Assembly (NCBI GenBank): GCA_018058095.1
Contig: JAGPCO010000003.1
Location: forward strand, 84,333 to 148,332
Reading direction: 5' to 3'
DNA: 64,000 bases
Origin: Kofleriaceae bacterium
GTDB taxonomy: Bacteria; Myxococcota_A; Polyangia; Haliangiales; Haliangiaceae
Shown here: piece after piece, positions 10,881 through 19,171 of the stretch
Layout: each line of letters begins with the position of its first letter
Position numbering within the stretch: position 1 is the stretch's first letter
Program-made: the position numbers and the translations under genes
The notes under the pieces: generated by a model
What the model was told of the DNA's origin: nothing
The model's input: only the letters and a program-made list of their open reading frames with translations
The model's database searches: none

Positions 10881-11686
10881 GCACGCACCTGCGCGTGGCC
10901 GGTGATAGGCGGCGCCAGCCGGGGTGGCGGCGTCAACGGAAGCTCGGCGCCGGCCCAGGTCTCGAGGTCCTGGTACCGCCAGTCGAGCTCGTGAACGTCC
11001 CCGACCTGCCGGAACTCGATCGTCCCCAGCGCTCGCAGCCGGTCGGCGAGGAGGCCGCCGACGAGGCCGAGGCTGCCCAGGTACGGGTTGCTGATGAGGC
11101 TTCCCTCGAAGCGGAGCGCGCGCAGCGTATACAGGATGTACTCGAGCGCCTGATCGGGAACACGGGGCGTCGCGACCTGACGTGGGTCTCGGTTGCCGCT
11201 GACGAGTCCCGCCGCACCAGCGCACGACAGCAGCCGGCTGGCGAACTGCAGCTGGGTCTTCATGGCCCAGCGTGGCGGCCCGTGCTCGCTCGTCCACTGG
11301 ATCACCGTCTGGCGGTGAATGTCGGGCCGGAGCGCCTCGCGGCGTGAAGGCAGGAACTCGCCGGTGAACGCCCGGTACAGGGGGTCGGTGAGCTGCAGAT
11401 GGAAGTGGCAGATCACGCGGCGGATCTCGGGTGGCATCGTGCGCCAGCCCGCGAGCACCCGCAGGCTCGATGGGAAACGGTCGAACCGCACCCGCATGTT
11501 CGACAGCAGCTCGGTGGTCCAGGGCTCGCTCTTGGCGCCGAACCACGAAGCCGTGAACGCGACGCTGGCGCTGGTGCGCGGATCGTCTGGGTCGACGTGG
11601 GCCCAGTACGCACGTGACTCCTGGAGGCACAGCGAGCAGCGCAACAGGCGCGAGTGCGGTTCGGTGGTCTCGCCAGGGGGCATCAT
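10877..11686 (-). CDS. brxA: BrxA (DUF1819-type BREX protein)
   Basis: A 269-residue BrxA, a small DNA-binding-type BREX protein. The family pattern is visible in the middle: YRAFTGEFLPSRREAL, a VIQWT stretch, a helical LLSCAGAAGLVSG segment, and a LEYILYTLRALRFEG motif near the C-terminus. The start is the first of two adjacent ATG codons at 11,686, overlapping the TGA of brxE by four bases. The 66 codons of open frame upstream are antisense or out-of-phase brxE and are not used. The gene continues into brxB through a TTGA overlap. Confidence 0.88.
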
Positions 11687-12267
11687 CCGCGTGTGCCCTT
11701 GCTGGTCGTGTAGTGCGGCGCTGGGTACCGTTCGGTCAAGGGCGCCATCGCCGACGTCAACGCCTGTGCTGCGGCGACAGGGTCGTCGGGCGGTGCGCCT
11801 CGAAGTCGACGTCCGATCGAGGACGGCGCGTGGTCCGCCTGGCCGAGACCAGCCAGCCACGCCTTGAACGCCGCCGGATCCCACGTCGCGACCAGCGGAC
11901 CAAGCGCCGGCAGGGCCTCGGCCGGATCGATCCCCGTACGCTTGAGCTCGGCCAGTCGATCGTCGAGCTGCTCATCGAGCTCGAAGCCCAGGCGGAACAG
12001 CGACACCAGGTGGTCGGCGTCGGCGGCCTGGGCTCGCGCCTCGGCGTCCACCTTGCGGGCCGCTGCGCGGGCCGCCTCGAGCAGCACCCAGCTCCAGGTA
12101 CGAGGCGTCAGTCGCTTGAACAGGTCTTCACCGCCGAACTCGTCGCTCAGGGCCGTGCGCCACCAGCCCAGACGAGGTGGATCCGTCTTTCCTTCGCCTG
12201 CCCAGCCAATGGCCAGCTGCAGCGTAAGTACCCGATCCAAGTCTTGTTTGGACACAGCCCCACTCAC
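11683..12267 (-). CDS. brxE: BrxE (BREX type 6 protein)
   Basis: A 194-residue BrxE, first gene of the BREX operon and the marker of type 6 systems. Its function is unknown. The N-terminus has the family pattern LQLAIGWAGE...GWWRT, followed by an R-T-W-S-W helix and an AARKVDAEARAQ helix. I chose the GTG at 12,267 because a TAGGCT hexamer sits seven bases before it with TCGACA 18 bases further upstream; a second GTG at 12,255 is the alternative. The open frame continues upstream only through antisense of the RCC1 gene. Confidence 0.85.
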   Translation of the reverse strand: MSGAVSKQDLDRVLTLQLAIGWAGEGKTDPPRLGWWRTALSDEFGGEDLFKRLTPRTWSWVLLEAARAAARKVDAEARAQAADADHLVSLFRLGFELDEQLDDRLAELKRTGIDPAEALPALGPLVATWDPAAFKAWLAGLGQADHAPSSIGRRLRGAPPDDPVAAAQALTSAMAPLTERYPAPHYTTSKGTRG

Positions 12268-12274
12268 CCCCCCA

Positions 12275-12304
12275 AGCCTAGTCTTTGGGCTGGATCGCTG
12301 TCGA
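12275..12304 (-). promoter_or_regulatory. Probable sigma-70-like promoter of the BREX operon
   Basis: Reading on the minus strand there is TCGACA (12,304-12,299), an 18-base spacer, then TAGGCT (12,280-12,275), seven bases before the GTG of brxE. The geometry predicts an mRNA starting at or next to the start codon. Inference from spacing only. Confidence 0.45.
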
Positions 12305-12354
12305 GGGCTGCCCGTCGCAGAGTCTGCGGAGCGCTGCTCGCGTACAAGCCGTCC

Positions 12355-12373
12355 GTGGCGCGCGTGGCGCCAC
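12355..12373 (-). terminator. Perfect 7-bp hairpin between RCC1 gene and brxE
   Basis: GTGGCGC and GCGCCAC flank a five-base loop, 29 bases past the stop of the RCC1 gene. There is no T tract, so this is only a candidate terminator or processing structure. Confidence 0.3.
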
Positions 12374-12401
12374 AGGACTGCGCATCCACGGTCCGAGGTT
12401 G

Positions 12402-14672
12402 CTACGGCGCCACCTCGGTCCACGCGGTGCGCCAGGTCATGCTGTTGCCGACCTGGCCATAGTAGTTGGCGCCCCAGCACCAGAGGCGGTCGCTGACGTC
12501 GTGGGCGCAGGTGGTGTCGGCGCCGGCGGCGACCCGGGCCCAGGTCGACCCTTGCGGGTGCAGGACCTGGGTCGGCGTGACGGTCGCCTCGTCGCCGCCG
12601 CCGTGGCCGAGCTGCCCGACCGCGTTGGAGCCCCAACAGTACAGCTGGTCGGTTTCGGCGATCGCGCAGGTGTGGCGAGCGCCGGTGGCGATCCGGCGCC
12701 AGCTGGTGACCCCGGTCGGCCGGGTCACCATGTTGGTCGGCGACAGCACCACGCCACCGACGGTGGCGCCGCCGGCCTGGCCGTACGTGTTGTCGCCCCA
12801 GCAGAAGGCCTCACCCGCGTCATCGACGGAGCAGGTGTGGTTGTTGCCGGCCGTGACGAGGACACGTGGGCCAGCGCTGGTGACCTGGGCGCCGCCGGTG
12901 CCTTCCTGATGTCCGGCCCCGAGCTGGCCGAAGGTGTTGGCGCCCCAGCACACGACCTCTTGGGTGGCGTCATCCCGCACCACGCAGGTGTGGCTGCCCC
13001 CTGCAGCCAGCGCGCGGGCGGGGAGGCCGAGCAGGCGGGTCGGCGTCAGCACGGAGGGTGGTTGGCTGGCGTCGACCTGGAAGCTGTCGTTGCGGCCCCA
13101 GCACCACACGTCACCGCTGACCAGGGCACACGAGTGGCGCCATGCGGCGACGGCGGTGGCGCCCGACAGGCCGACCACGCCGGTTGGTGTCGGCGTGGTC
13201 GCGGTGCCGCTATTGCCGAGGGCGCCCTCCCCGCCAAAGCCCCAGCACAGCGGAGCCTGGCCGGTGCGGGCCGCGCAGGTGTGGGAGTCCCCGACGGTGA
13301 TCGCGTCCACGCTGGCGGTGCCGGGCACCACGGCCGGGGCCTGGACCGCCAGCACGCCGACCGGTGCGCCGGCGGTGCCGTACTGGTTGTCGCCCCAGCA
13401 CGAGGCCTGGCCGGCCCGCACCTCGCACGCGCTGGCGCGCCCGACCGCGATGAGCTCGCCGCCGGTCGCCGTCACCGCGACCGGCCGCCGGACCGGGCCG
13501 CCGGTGCCGAGGCCAAGCTGGCCGACCTGGTCGCGGCCGGTGCACCAGAGCGCGCCCGCTTCGGTCAACGCGCAGCTGTGGTGGACCTGGGTCGTGACCT
13601 GCTTCCAGCGTGTGCCGGGGGCGATCACCGTCGGCAGCGGGTGAATCAGATCCTCGCCCAGGCCGATCACCCCGTAGTAGTTCTCGCCCCAGCACAGCAA
13701 CGCGCCGTCCATCCGGATCCCGCAGGTCGAGCCGAACGCGGTGTCGACCTGGACAAACGCGCCGGCCGAGTCGTTGTCGACCGGCCCGGGCCCGGAGACA
13801 ACGTCCCCGTCGCCGAACTGGCCCGAGCCATCGGAGCCCCAGCAGCGCAGGACGCCGCTCGGCGCGCCGACCGCGCAGGTGTGGGATCCGCCAACGTCGA
13901 CATCCGACGCGCCGGCCATGACCATCACCGGCTCCTCGGTCGGGTCGGCCGGGGTAGGGACGCCGGTGACCTGGCCGAAGTCGTTGTTGCCCCAGCACCA
14001 CACGTCGCCATCACCGAGGCCGCAGGCGTGGTCGCGGTAGATCGCGACGTCGCTCCAGCGGGTCACCGTCGACATCACTGGCGTGGGGCTGGTGTGATCG
14101 AGCGAGTCATTGGTGCCGAGTCGGAAGCTGGTGCCCTCGCCCCAGCACGCCAGCGCGCCGTTGCTGTCGATGGCGCAGGTCGAGGCGTCGCCGGCGGCCA
14201 GCACCTGCCACGGTTGGTCCTCGCCGACACGGACAGGCACGACCGTGCCATTTCTGGAGCCATCGCCGAGCTGGCCACGGTCGTTGTTGCCCCAGCACCA
14301 CAGGGCGCCGCCCTCCTCGATCGCGCAGGTGTGAGTCCCGCCGGCGGCGACCGCGATCCACGTCCGTGGCACCGAGACGAACACCCGATCGGGCCGGTTG
14401 CGGTCGCGCCTGGAGCCGTCACCGAGCTGGCCGCGATCGTTCTGGCCCCAGCACCACAACGCGCGGGTCGCGTCGTCGATGCCGCAGGTGTGAGTGAGCC
14501 CGGCCGAGACCAGGTGCCAGGCCGGCGGTGGCGGCGGCGCGTCGGCCGGGACGCCGGCCCCAGCGTCGATGCCGGCGTGTGGGTCGACCCCGAACAGGAG
14601 GTCACATCCGCCGAGGGCCGGCACCAGCAGCAGCGCCGCCGCCATCAGGTGCCTCGGGGTGCTCGCGAGCAT
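12402..14672 (-). CDS. RCC1-repeat beta-propeller lipoprotein
   Basis: A 756-residue secreted lipoprotein made almost wholly of RCC1-like repeats. Each repeat carries the pattern H-T/S-C followed by (L/V)WCWG-x-N-x-x-G-Q-(L/V)G. The signal peptide ends in the lipobox LGGC (Cys22), followed by a short linker rich in D and A. RCC1 propellers bind protein partners; the substrate here is unknown. The start ATG at 14,672 has TACACT five bases upstream, suggesting a leaderless mRNA. The gene is divergent from the 140-residue gene at 14,756. Confidence 0.88.
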   Translation of the reverse strand: MLASTPRHLMAAALLLVPALGGCDLLFGVDPHAGIDAGAGVPADAPPPPPAWHLVSAGLTHTCGIDDATRALWCWGQNDRGQLGDGSRRDRNRPDRVFVSVPRTWIAVAAGGTHTCAIEEGGALWCWGNNDRGQLGDGSRNGTVVPVRVGEDQPWQVLAAGDASTCAIDSNGALACWGEGTSFRLGTNDSLDHTSPTPVMSTVTRWSDVAIYRDHACGLGDGDVWCWGNNDFGQVTGVPTPADPTEEPVMVMAGASDVDVGGSHTCAVGAPSGVLRCWGSDGSGQFGDGDVVSGPGPVDNDSAGAFVQVDTAFGSTCGIRMDGALLCWGENYYGVIGLGEDLIHPLPTVIAPGTRWKQVTTQVHHSCALTEAGALWCTGRDQVGQLGLGTGGPVRRPVAVTATGGELIAVGRASACEVRAGQASCWGDNQYGTAGAPVGVLAVQAPAVVPGTASVDAITVGDSHTCAARTGQAPLCWGFGGEGALGNSGTATTPTPTGVVGLSGATAVAAWRHSCALVSGDVWCWGRNDSFQVDASQPPSVLTPTRLLGLPARALAAGGSHTCVVRDDATQEVVCWGANTFGQLGAGHQEGTGGAQVTSAGPRVLVTAGNNHTCSVDDAGEAFCWGDNTYGQAGGATVGGVVLSPTNMVTRPTGVTSWRRIATGARHTCAIAETDQLYCWGSNAVGQLGHGGGDEATVTPTQVLHPQGSTWARVAAGADTTCAHDVSDRLWCWGANYYGQVGNSMTWRTAWTEVAP

Positions 14673-14677
14673 GGCCC

Positions 14678-14683
14678 AGTGTA
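14678..14683 (-). promoter_or_regulatory. -10-like TACACT, leaderless, RCC1 gene
   Basis: TACACT on the minus strand ends five bases before the ATG at 14,672. No convincing -35 was found. Confidence 0.4.
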
Positions 14684-14740
14684 CCGCGTCGGCTCATGCC
14701 CAGCCCACGCGGCGCAGCGGCATCGGTCGGGCCCGTCGGG

Positions 14741-14746
14741 TATGCT
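14741..14746 (+). promoter_or_regulatory. -10-like TATGCT, leaderless
   Basis: TATGCT ends nine bases before the ATG at 14,756, which has no Shine-Dalgarno sequence. Confidence 0.4.
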
Positions 14747-14755
14747 CTGGCGACG

Positions 14756-15178
14756 ATGCCGGCGCCAGCGCTCGACCAGGTGCAGCACGCGCTGCGGCAG
14801 GCGGGTGCAATCGCCCGGCCCCTGGCGCGCGCGGAGGTGGCTGGATGGATCGAGCGCTGGAAGGACGCGTTCGCCGCGACCGGCACGCGGCTGCCGTACC
14901 TGTGGGAGGCGTTCACCGCGGAACACGCCGTGGTGGCGAAGCGAGACGAGGCGCAACGCGCGTACCAGCAGGCGGCAGGCGAGGCGTACGACTTCGTCGC
15001 GCTGGGCGCGGCGGGCGGCTGGGGGCTCGAATGGTCCGGCGTGGTCCTGCTCGAGCGCGGCCTGTGCGACGTGGTCATCGTGCCGACCAACCTGTCGTGG
15101 ACGCTCGCCTGCACGCACCACGATCACCTCGGGCCGTACTCCGCGTGGGCGAGCCAGGACGGCGGGGTCGACGCGTGA
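14756..15178 (+). CDS. Small unknown protein, tentative DUF4275-like
   Basis: A 140-residue soluble protein. It has an N-terminal WIERWKDAF helix and ends in a TLACTHHDHLGPYSAW motif; a T-H-x-x-x-x-GPY ending recalls DUF4275 proteins, a family of unknown role, but the match is from memory and weak. The longer open frame upstream is antisense of the RCC1 gene. The ATG at 14,756 fits the TATGCT hexamer nine bases before it. Its TGA overlaps the next GTG as GTGA, so the two genes are co-translated. Confidence 0.72.
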   Translation: MPAPALDQVQHALRQAGAIARPLARAEVAGWIERWKDAFAATGTRLPYLWEAFTAEHAVVAKRDEAQRAYQQAAGEAYDFVALGAAGGWGLEWSGVVLLERGLCDVVIVPTNLSWTLACTHHDHLGPYSAWASQDGGVDA

Positions 15179-15636
15179 CGGAGGAGATCGAGGTCGAGCT
15201 GGGCGAGGAGAAGGCGTTCACCTGCGGGTGCTGCGGCGGAGAGTCGACGCAGGTGCTCGGCTACGTGTACGAGCCGACGGCGACCATCGTGTACCGGGCC
15301 AGCTTCATCCGCGCGCCCGAGGGGCACGACGCCGACCGCATCAAGCTGGCGGTCAGCATCGGCGGCTGGGGCGAGGGCACCGGTCCAGGCGACCGGGCCG
15401 CGGTGGCGCTCGAGCTGGTGATGGCGCCGCCGGTGGTCACGATCATCTTCCCGGCGCCGAAGACGTCGCCGTTTCACGGCCAGCGCATCCTGGGCCGCTT
15501 CTGGCCGCCCCGCTCGCTGCCCGCCGAGGACCGGGCCCGGCTGACCGCGCTGGCGACGCTGGTGATGACGCGCGACCCGCGGCTGGCGGCGCTGCTGCAT
15601 GCGCGTGGGGTCGTGGCCGACGCGGCGTCGAGCTGA
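15175..15636 (+). CDS. Hypothetical protein with N-terminal CGCC cluster
   Basis: A 153-residue protein I do not recognise. Residues 17-20 are CGCC followed by GG, a possible metal site or redox cysteine group. The middle has an IGGWGEG loop followed by a hydrophobic strand (VVTIIFPAPK), and the C-terminus is helical. It has no signal peptide. The GTG start at 15,175 overlaps the stop of the preceding gene, so the pair is an operon and probably works together. Confidence 0.7.
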   Translation: MTEEIEVELGEEKAFTCGCCGGESTQVLGYVYEPTATIVYRASFIRAPEGHDADRIKLAVSIGGWGEGTGPGDRAAVALELVMAPPVVTIIFPAPKTSPFHGQRILGRFWPPRSLPAEDRARLTALATLVMTRDPRLAALLHARGVVADAASS

Positions 15637-15657
15637 CGGTCGCGGCGGTCGTCGTCC

Positions 15658-15693
<36 letters not shown>

Positions 15694-15751
15694 CGACCTT
15701 GACGGCGACGGCGACGTGGAGGTGGACGCCACCTTTGACGCAACTGGTCGC

Positions 15752-16567
15752 TCAGAACGGGGCGGCGACGTCGATGCCCCAGCGGGCCAGCTTGGGCAGG
15801 ATGCGGCCGGTGACGGTGCGGCGGGCAGTGGCGGCCTGCTCGTCGGGCGCCATGGCCGAGCGCAGGGCGTGCTCGGCCGCGGTCGCGCCGGGCGGCGCGT
15901 GCCACAGCCAGGTGTAGTGGGTGAGCTGATCGGCGGCGGCGGCGGCCAGGCGGCGCCGCTCGGCGTCGTCGAGGTCGGGCCCGGCCCATTCGAGCCACAG
16001 CTCGCCCAGGGTGGCGTGTGGCGCCTCCTCCTCGGCGATGAGGGCCAGCACGTCGCGCAGGAGCGGGGCCTCGGCCGCCTCGCCGGCGCGCACGGCGATG
16101 GGCAGGTTGAGCGCCTCGGTCACGCAGCACAGCCGCACGACCAGCTCGCTGGTGAGCTGGCGCGGCGTCAGCGCCGGGTCGCACCGCAGCACCATCTCGG
16201 CCGGCTCGAACCGGGCCGGCACCGCGCCGCCCAGCTCCATCAGCACCCGCGCGCACAGCTCGACGTGGTGCAGCTCGTCGGTGACGAAGGTCGAGGTCAT
16301 GCCGATGAGGTCGATCGGCGCCTGCGCCGCCAGCATGGCGGAGCCGAGCTGCGCGAACTGCACGGTGGCCGCGTACTCGCCGCCGACGCGCCGGGTCCAC
16401 TGCGCGCGGGCGGCGTCGACCAGCGCCGGCGACAGCCCGCCGATCGCGGCGGCAACCGAGCCCCAGGCCAACCCCGGGTCGGGTCGGGCGGCGCGGAAGC
16501 GGCGCTCGGCCGCGCCGCCCAGCCAGTCGAGCGACGGGCCCGGCGGGGCCGGGGTGGTCGCGCTCAT
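15752..16567 (-). CDS. Ferritin-like di-iron protein
   Basis: A 271-residue helical protein of the ferritin-like superfamily. Metal-ligand patterns are visible: GGEYAATVQ, then VTDELHHVELC (E-x-x-H) in one helix, and TEALNL plus IAEEEAPHATLGELW in a later pair. Such proteins are oxidases, hydroxylases or metal stores; the substrate cannot be told. The ATG at 16,567 overlaps the TGA of the upstream lipoprotein (ATGA), so the two are co-translated. The much longer open frame upstream is not coding. Confidence 0.72.
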   Translation of the reverse strand: MSATTPAPPGPSLDWLGGAAERRFRAARPDPGLAWGSVAAAIGGLSPALVDAARAQWTRRVGGEYAATVQFAQLGSAMLAAQAPIDLIGMTSTFVTDELHHVELCARVLMELGGAVPARFEPAEMVLRCDPALTPRQLTSELVVRLCCVTEALNLPIAVRAGEAAEAPLLRDVLALIAEEEAPHATLGELWLEWAGPDLDDAERRRLAAAAADQLTHYTWLWHAPPGATAAEHALRSAMAPDEQAATARRTVTGRILPKLARWGIDVAAPF

Positions 16568-16893
16568 CGGGGCTGAGCGTCGCACGGTGGGGGCGGGACC
16601 CAGGCGTCGACCCGGGCGCCGCCATCGTGGGTGCTGCCGCCGTCGACGATCGTCCCGGCGTCGCGGGCGGGCCCGGCGTCGATGACCGCCCCGGCGTCGG
16701 GCCCGGGGCCGGCGTCGACGGCCGGCCGGGCGTCGGGGTATGGCTCCGGCGGCAGGCCGGCGATGTCGAAGCAGGGGGCGGCGTCGACGAAGCGGTCGGG
16801 CGGCAGGCCGGCGATGTTGTCGTCGTCGAGCACCAGGATGCAGCCGGGAGCGAGGGCGACGGTGGCCGCGGCGACGACGAGCAGCTTGGACAT
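16564..16893 (-). CDS. Small D/A-rich lipoprotein
   Basis: A 109-residue lipoprotein: a short signal peptide ends in APGC, followed by acidic LDDDN and a low-complexity tail built on DAG/DAR units. Nothing in it suggests an enzyme. It may serve as a surface spacer. Its stop overlaps the start of the ferritin-like gene. Confidence 0.68.
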   Translation of the reverse strand: MSKLLVVAAATVALAPGCILVLDDDNIAGLPPDRFVDAAPCFDIAGLPPEPYPDARPAVDAGPGPDAGAVIDAGPARDAGTIVDGGSTHDGGARVDAWVPPPPCDAQPR

Positions 16894-17036
16894 GCGGCCC
16901 CATCTTCGCACGGGCCGTGCCGGGGCCGCCGGGCGTCGTTTCGAGGGCTTGCCCGAAGCACCCCGGGAAACCCCGAGGCCGATCGGGGCGCGGCTGTCAT
17001 ACCTCCGCGGCTTCCGGGCCGCACCCGTGGCCGCGA

Positions 17037-17828
17037 TCAGGCCTCGAGGTCCTCGAGGGCGATGATCAGGCGCTGCAGGTCGGCGGCGTAGAACCCGGCG
17101 GCGTTGAGGGTGTTGATCTCGAGGATGGCCGGGCCCTCGGGGGTGTCGGCCAGGTCGAGGCAGAAGGCGCGGTGCGGCTGCCACTCCTCGACGCGGGCCT
17201 GGGCGTAGGCGTGCAGCGCGTCGCCGCCCCGGTGCTCGCGGTACACGACCTCGCCACCGCGCCGGTATTCCGACGCGGTGGCGACGCGACCGCCGACGAT
17301 CCAGAAGCGGTACTCGGCGTGCAGCTCTCGCACCGGCGCGACCTGGACCAGGGTGTCGCCGCGCAGGGTCGCACCGTCGCTGTCGCCGTGGCCGAGCTCG
17401 CACACCCGCCGCTGCCAGGCCCGGAACGCGTCGAGGTCGTGCACGACCTGGCCGGCGAACACCTTGGAGTCGGCCACCGGCCGCACGAACCACGCCGCCC
17501 CAGCAGCGAGCTCGACCTGGGCGAACGGCACTACCACCGAGTCGGCGTTGAGCAGGTGGCGGCCCCAGTGGGCGCGCTGCACCTCGAAGTCGACGTCGTC
17601 GAGGTCGTACACCCCGGGGCTCCATCCGGCGGCGCGGGCGGCGTGGCGCAGCGCGTACGAGCCGAGGCAGATCACCTTGCCGGCGGTCGTCGTCGGCGTC
17701 GGCACCAGCTCACCGGCGAAGGGCACGACCTTGTGCGAGCTGTGCGGCAGGCCGAGCCGGTCGAGCGTGCTCACCAGCGTGTCCCACTCGCGCGGCGAAA
17801 ACAGGCTGTCTTGCAGGATCCAGTGCAT
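17037..17828 (-). CDS. ATP-grasp family protein (R2K/DUF4343-like)
   Basis: A 263-residue protein resembling small ATP-grasp ligases (DUF4343/R2K group). Supporting motifs are FVRPVADSKVFAGQV (the ATP-binding lysine strand), the Arg/Glu strand ELHAEYRFWIVGG, and the metal-binding end CLDLADTP...ILEINTLNAAGFY (D...E-x-N). ATP-grasp enzymes join a carboxylate to an amine with ATP. R2K members are often linked to peptide tagging or mobile elements, but no partner gene is next to it. The start is the first ATG and no ribosome-binding site is obvious. Confidence 0.78.
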   Translation of the reverse strand: MHWILQDSLFSPREWDTLVSTLDRLGLPHSSHKVVPFAGELVPTPTTTAGKVICLGSYALRHAARAAGWSPGVYDLDDVDFEVQRAHWGRHLLNADSVVVPFAQVELAAGAAWFVRPVADSKVFAGQVVHDLDAFRAWQRRVCELGHGDSDGATLRGDTLVQVAPVRELHAEYRFWIVGGRVATASEYRRGGEVVYREHRGGDALHAYAQARVEEWQPHRAFCLDLADTPEGPAILEINTLNAAGFYAADLQRLIIALEDLEA

Positions 17829-17852
17829 CGTGAGCCGAGCCTGCAGCGAGGG

Positions 17853-18505
17853 TCACTGCACGAGGTCGTAGTACCACCAGTCGAGGCCGACCGAGAGGCC
17901 GGCCGACAGCGCACGCTCGTCGCCCAGGATGATGCCGGCGTCGGCGACGACGACCAGCGCGAAGGTCTGCCAGGAGGCCAGCTCGTAGGCAGCGGCCAGG
18001 CCGAACAGCGCGCCGCTGTTGGGTGGCGCGCGCTGGTCCTGTGGATCGCGCAGGGTGATCGCGCCAACGCCGGCGCCGAGCTCGACCCACGGCCGCTTTC
18101 CCAGCCAGTAGCGCAGCCCGAACTCGGCGTGCACTTCGTCGGCGAGGTCGAAGCGCCCGGCCGGGTCGTCGACGCCACGGCCAGCGAACACGACGTCGAT
18201 CACCGGCGCGAGGCGATCGGTCGCCATGTAGCCGAACCAGATGCGGAGCCCCGGGCCGACCGCGCCGTGGCGACAGCCAGGGCCTGGTCGAGACCGTCAT
18301 CGCCGGCGCGCACACCGGCGGCGAGCCCGAGGAAGCCGTACTGGGCCCGCTCCCACGGCGTCCCCGTCCACGGCTCGCTGTTCGAACCCGCGGGTGGAGC
18401 GGCGTCGTCAGCGGCGGCGGCGGCGACGGCGACGGCGGCGGCCGCGCCGGTAACACGCCGCGTTCGTGCACGCGGCGCGGAACCTTTTCCGGCCTTCGGT
18501 GTCAC
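17853..18505 (-). pseudogene. Frameshifted exported beta-rich envelope protein
   Basis: Two frames together make one plausible protein. From the GTG at 18,505 the first frame gives a basic n-region, an Ala/Val-rich signal peptide and WERAQYGFLGLAAGVRAGDDGLDQALAVAT. The continuation, AVGPGLRIWFGYMATDR and on to the stop at 17,853, is in another frame, which itself has a stop near 18,297. One missing base near 18,261-18,268 would join them. The second part has alternating aromatic strands typical of outer-membrane proteins. This is either a real frameshift or an assembly error. The proposed start is only six bases from the divergent ATG at 18,512, so it is uncertain. Confidence 0.6.
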
Positions 18506-18511
18506 GCAGCC

Positions 18512-19102
18512 ATGGCGAACGTCCGCTGGCTCGTCGTCGCGCTGGTCCTTGCACCCTTGCCGCCGGTCAACCGCCCGGTCTTGGCCGGGACGGTGGGGGA
18601 CGCAGCCCCGCCGGCCCCGGCGATCCGCGCCGCCTCGCCCCACGTCGAGGTCGAGTTCGGCGGCGGCACCAGCCAGTGCTGGGGGCCGATCGATCCCAGC
18701 CGGCTCCCGGCGGCGGAGGCCGGGGTCCTGTTTGGCCAGGCGCGGTCGCTCGCGCCGACGGCCCAGGTGCAGATCGGGAGCCCGGTGGTGATCCACGGCT
18801 CGCTGCGCCCGGCCATGGTTCGTCGCTACCTGCGGCGCAACCACGCGCGGTTCGAGTACTGCTACCACCACGCGCTGCTCGACACCCCAACGCTGGCGGG
18901 GGACCTCACGGTCACCTTCGGCATCGACGGCGATGGCCGGGTCGTCCAGGTCGAGGCGGCCGGCCTGGGCGGCGACCTGGCACGATGCGCCCGGGCCGTG
19001 GTCGAGCGGATCCAGTTCCCGTCGCCGCTCGAGGGCGGCGCCGTGCGGGCGCGGTTTCGGTTGTCCATGACGCTCCCCACTCCGAGGTCCGCGCCGCCAT
19101 GA
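18512..19102 (+). CDS. Exported AgmX/PglI C-terminal domain protein
   Basis: A 196-residue protein with an N-terminal signal peptide and a C-terminal AgmX/PglI domain. The hallmarks are VRRYLRRNHARFEYCYHH, an LTVTFGID strand, and GLGGDLARCARAVVERIQFP. In Myxococcus this domain occurs in gliding and envelope proteins, where it resembles a TonB C-terminus. Two conserved cysteines (in EYCY and LARC) could form a disulfide. The domain closely resembles one in the large lipoprotein at 20,030-23,248, so the two probably come from a duplication. Confidence 0.8.
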   Translation: MANVRWLVVALVLAPLPPVNRPVLAGTVGDAAPPAPAIRAASPHVEVEFGGGTSQCWGPIDPSRLPAAEAGVLFGQARSLAPTAQVQIGSPVVIHGSLRPAMVRRYLRRNHARFEYCYHHALLDTPTLAGDLTVTFGIDGDGRVVQVEAAGLGGDLARCARAVVERIQFPSPLEGGAVRARFRLSMTLPTPRSAPP

Positions 19103-19171
19103 GGTCGGCCCGCGCGGGCGCGAGCGCGCCGGCGGTCGAGCGCTGACGGGGCGCCGGCCACCGCTGCTCGC

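Noticed and set aside
18370..18390. tRNA T-loop-like TTCGAAC
   Set aside because: No acceptor, D or anticodon stems can be formed around it; it is coding sequence.
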